A stretch of DNA of 64,000 nucleotides, taken from positions 19,576 to 83,575 of the forward strand of contig JAWPHD010011474.1 in assembly GCA_037043455.1 (NCBI GenBank), in the 5' to 3' direction. Below the pieces are notes generated by a model that saw only the letters and a program-made list of their open reading frames with translations, had not been told where the DNA came from and did no database searches. Source of the DNA: Cyrtodaria siliqua. Lineage: Eukaryota > Mollusca > Bivalvia > Adapedonta > Hiatellidae. Made by a program: the position numbers and the translations under genes. This document shows, piece by piece, positions 61,720 through 64,000 of this stretch; the first letter of the stretch is position 1, and each line of letters begins with the position of its first letter.

Positions 61720-62540
61720 AACTCAATGAACCAAATCATGATAAAAAAGGATGTATGCAATACACTGGATAATAATCGGTTGTGGCATTTTTCGTGCATT
61801 CAGTTTGTCCAAATGATATTTGGCATGGTTTGAATGAAGCATATAGAATTTCGTACAGAGCATAACTTGAGAATTACTTATCGGACCTACTATGAAGCTT
61901 CACACAATGATAGAGTGAAGAAGAGGAAGTGCAGAGTGTAAGAACCATAACTATATATTCACTTAAGTATCAGTTACTGCCCTTTATAACTTTATACTTT
62001 TACTTATTGTCCCGGAGAATAACTGGACAAAATATGATTCGACTGAAATGAAACTTTACATGCTAATAGAAGACATGGAGAGGCAGTGTAGAGCACAAGA
62101 ACCCTAACTCAATTTCGGGCGGCATCCATCGGTTCTACCGATATTTTTGTTTCACTGGACCTCGGTTCAAAACATTTGTGTGGTCTTCAGATATTCAGGA
62201 TTGATGATTGTGATTTTGAAAGAACACATTTTTTATGTTTAGTTTTAATATTATTGGAGTAGAGATATATGTTTAGATGTGCTTGTTTTGTCTTGCTTTG
62301 TAATATTGTTGTCTATTATGTATTTGTACCTTTATGACATTTACGTCTTAAAATTTCATTTTACCTTATTTGAATTGTAAATGATTAAAATGTATCTGTT
62401 AGTGATGATAATAAAAGAATAAATATGTTTGTTATTTAATCATTCATAATCAAGTCCAGATATAAACACATGTGTGATACAATAGTAGGACATTTTGCTG
62501 TTCGTAATTTGATTTATATTATGTCATTAAGTAATGTTCA
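61720..62540. other. Ku70 3' flank, no gene seen
   Basis: AT-rich DNA. Fragments such as CATAACTTGAGAATTACTTA, TGAAGCTTCACACAATGATA and TGAAACTTTACATGC resemble decayed cores of the hairpin-ended elements. No RNA or protein gene is supported. Confidence 0.45.
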
Positions 62541-62544
62541 CATT

Positions 62545-62875
62545 ACGAGTTCCCTGCATGATAGGCATGACATGCCAGGGAAGCATACCTATCAATATGG
62601 AACCATTCCCTGCATGATAGGCACGACATGCCTGGGAAGCATACCCATCAATATGAAACCATTCCCTGCATGATAGGCATGGCATGCCTGGGAAGCATAC
62701 CCATCAATATGGAACCATTCCCTGCATGATAAGGCATGGCATGCCTGGGAAGCATACTCACCAACCTAGGACCTTTTCCAGCATGCTGCATGCTATGCAT
62801 GGCTTGTCATTAATATGGAACAATTCCCTGCATGATAGGTATGGCATGCCTGGGAAGCATACCCAGCATGCTGCA
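62545..62875. repeat. ~62-bp tandem repeat
   Basis: Five or six units of ATTCCCTGCATGATAGGCAT then GGCATGCCTGGGAAGCATAC and CCATCAATATGGAACC. GGCATGCC gives each unit a short palindrome. Frames across it are repeat by-products. Confidence 0.9.
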
Positions 62876-62879
62876 TGCT

Positions 62880-63390
62880 ACGGACTTGCCAAATCTCAGG
62901 AAAATCCGGATTTCTCACTTGCACTCCGGATCTCCGGATTTAAGTGTACGATCTCCGGATTTTCCCATAAGTGTTGTTTTTTTTAAAAATGTTTATGATT
63001 AAACAACTATATTTTCACAGTTTATTGGCCATATTACACTTCCTAGTCAGCAATGAAAAGGAGAGCATTTACGCGAGTCAAATCAATGGGGGGCTCATCA
63101 GTGTAATGCACTGACTGAATATATAATTAACACCTAAGGGCATAATTAATTCCTTCAGTGAGATAACAACATGTGCGAAAGCAGCAAGATATCACTGGCT
63201 TCTTTAATTTGTTGACCCTATTTGAAATAAAAAATCGACTCCTTCTGTGTGGTACCACAGTAACAGCTGCTACCATGCAAGATGATGATTATAATTACGA
63301 AAAACTTTGTATTTGCATTTAGCACGCATCTGTGTAGAATAGTATGTGCACATTCGTGAAAAAAAAAAGAGGGAAAATTAAACCAATTTT
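62880..63390. other. Noncoding, no gene seen
   Basis: A short cluster of CTCCGGATTT / AATCCGGATTTCTC-type motifs lies at 62,900-62,965. The rest is AT-rich with no coding or repeat structure resolved. Confidence 0.4.
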
Positions 63391-63391
63391 T

Positions 63392-64000
63392 TAGCTCAAC
63401 TATTCGAAGAATAAGAGAGCTTATGTAACCACCCCGGCGTCGGCGTCCCCACATCAAGGTTTGCATGTAGGCTGTGTTTACAAGTCTATATCTCTTACAT
63501 TTCTTATCCTAGCACAACTGAATTTGGCCATGGGCTTCCTTATAGCATTATCTTAAGGGCTGCCTAATCAATTTTGGTTCCTGTAACCCCTGGGCTCCCA
63601 TGGAACCCAAATTCTGATAGCCCTTAAAATGTGTCCTGTTTCACATCAAATTTTGCATGTAAGCTGTGTTTACAGGTCTATATCTCTTACATTTCTTGTC
63701 CTAGCTGAACTAAATTTTGGAATTGGTTTCTTTATAGTATGTTGTAAAGGTAAGTAATTTTGTCTTCTGCAAATTCTGGGATATGGAACCCAAATTGTGA
63801 TGGGCCATAAAATGTGCAATAAAGGTAGATTTAGGTTTGCATGTATATATCTATAAATTTCATTTGGGATTTTTTATAGCATTATGCATCTTACTTTATT
63901 CATATTGGCATAGGCCCCCCTCCTCACCCCCAGCCCCCCACTACCCTCCCCCCCCCCCCCCACCCCCCACCCCACTCCACACCTTTTTTTTTGTTTGTTT
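63392..64000 (+). mobile_element. Helentron/HINE-like element, family D copy 2, cut by window end
   Basis: Starts in a T-run with TAGCTCAACTATTCGAAGAA then TAAGAGAGCT, like 26,570. Two internal units (CATGTAGGCTGTGTTTACAA ...) follow. The end of the window is a C-rich then T-rich low-complexity tract (63,915-64,000), and the right terminus is not seen. Confidence 0.65.

Noticed and set aside
62470..62986. Two frames with CMIGTTCLGSIPIN-type repeats
   Set aside because: They follow the ~62-bp tandem repeat and have no domain.
63915..64000. C-rich and T-rich end as a possible regulatory tract
   Set aside because: Low-complexity sequence at the window edge inside a mobile-element body; no specific signal.

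Overview
The window is a stretch of animal genome, most likely from a bivalve mollusc. The basis is a spliced animal Ku70 gene with GT..AG introns, CR1/L2-type LINE, PIF/Harbinger, hAT and tRNA-SINE remnants, and several noncoding element families with subterminal hairpins, CCGT microsatellites and ~145-160 bp internal tandem repeats, which are abundant in bivalves. The bivalve call is an inference from repeat style; no species is claimed.

The one large host gene is Ku70 (XRCC6, the DNA double-strand-break end-binding subunit of Ku) on the + strand. Seventeen exons between 18,879 and 61,559 join in one open frame of 546 residues plus stop: most of the vWA-like domain, the Ku core, the C-terminal arm and the SAP domain. 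The exon or exons for the first ~60 residues are not in the window. Just upstream (11,825-13,490) lies a partial second copy of the Ku70 3' end: a truncated penultimate exon and an intact SAP exon. It breaks off inside its AATAAA signal at a 5.35-kb minisatellite of 56-bp units, and that minisatellite leads directly into the first Ku70 exon of the window.

Left part (1-11,800): a Tc1/mariner-type MITE, a SINE, a B-box (TRIM-like) exon on the - strand, then a delimited PIF/Harbinger transposon (4,960-10,815). The transposon has 20-bp terminal inverted repeats, a broken Myb/SANT-like gene, a broken HARBI1-like transposase and, unexpectedly, an F-box pseudogene between them. A tyrosine-recombinase remnant follows.

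Ku70 introns: many carry tandem arrays. In four introns the array starts at the 5' splice site and repeats the donor itself. The 19.3-kb intron (30,656-49,995) is a nested set of elements. A CR1/L2-like LINE on the - strand (about 35,820-49,820) is split by a hairpin-ended element near the end of ORF2, a 2.07-kb inverted-repeat element between the ORFs, and another hairpin-ended element inside ORF1. Beside it lie a 4-kb element with a 1,848-bp higher-order repeat and a TTAA-flanked MITE. The hairpin-ended elements insert into T-runs with no clear target duplication, have complementary subterminal motifs and end near CTCTTGTT; this architecture fits nonautonomous Helentron/HINE elements. Two of their arrays carry dense nuclear-receptor-type sites: about 25 copies of AACTAGGTCACTAGGTCA (RevDR2) and about 13 of AGGTCAAAGGTCA (DR1).

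Right part (61,720-64,000): Ku70 3' flank, a ~62-bp tandem repeat and the start of another hairpin-ended element cut by the window edge. Counts and distances were made by eye; no database or alignment program was used.
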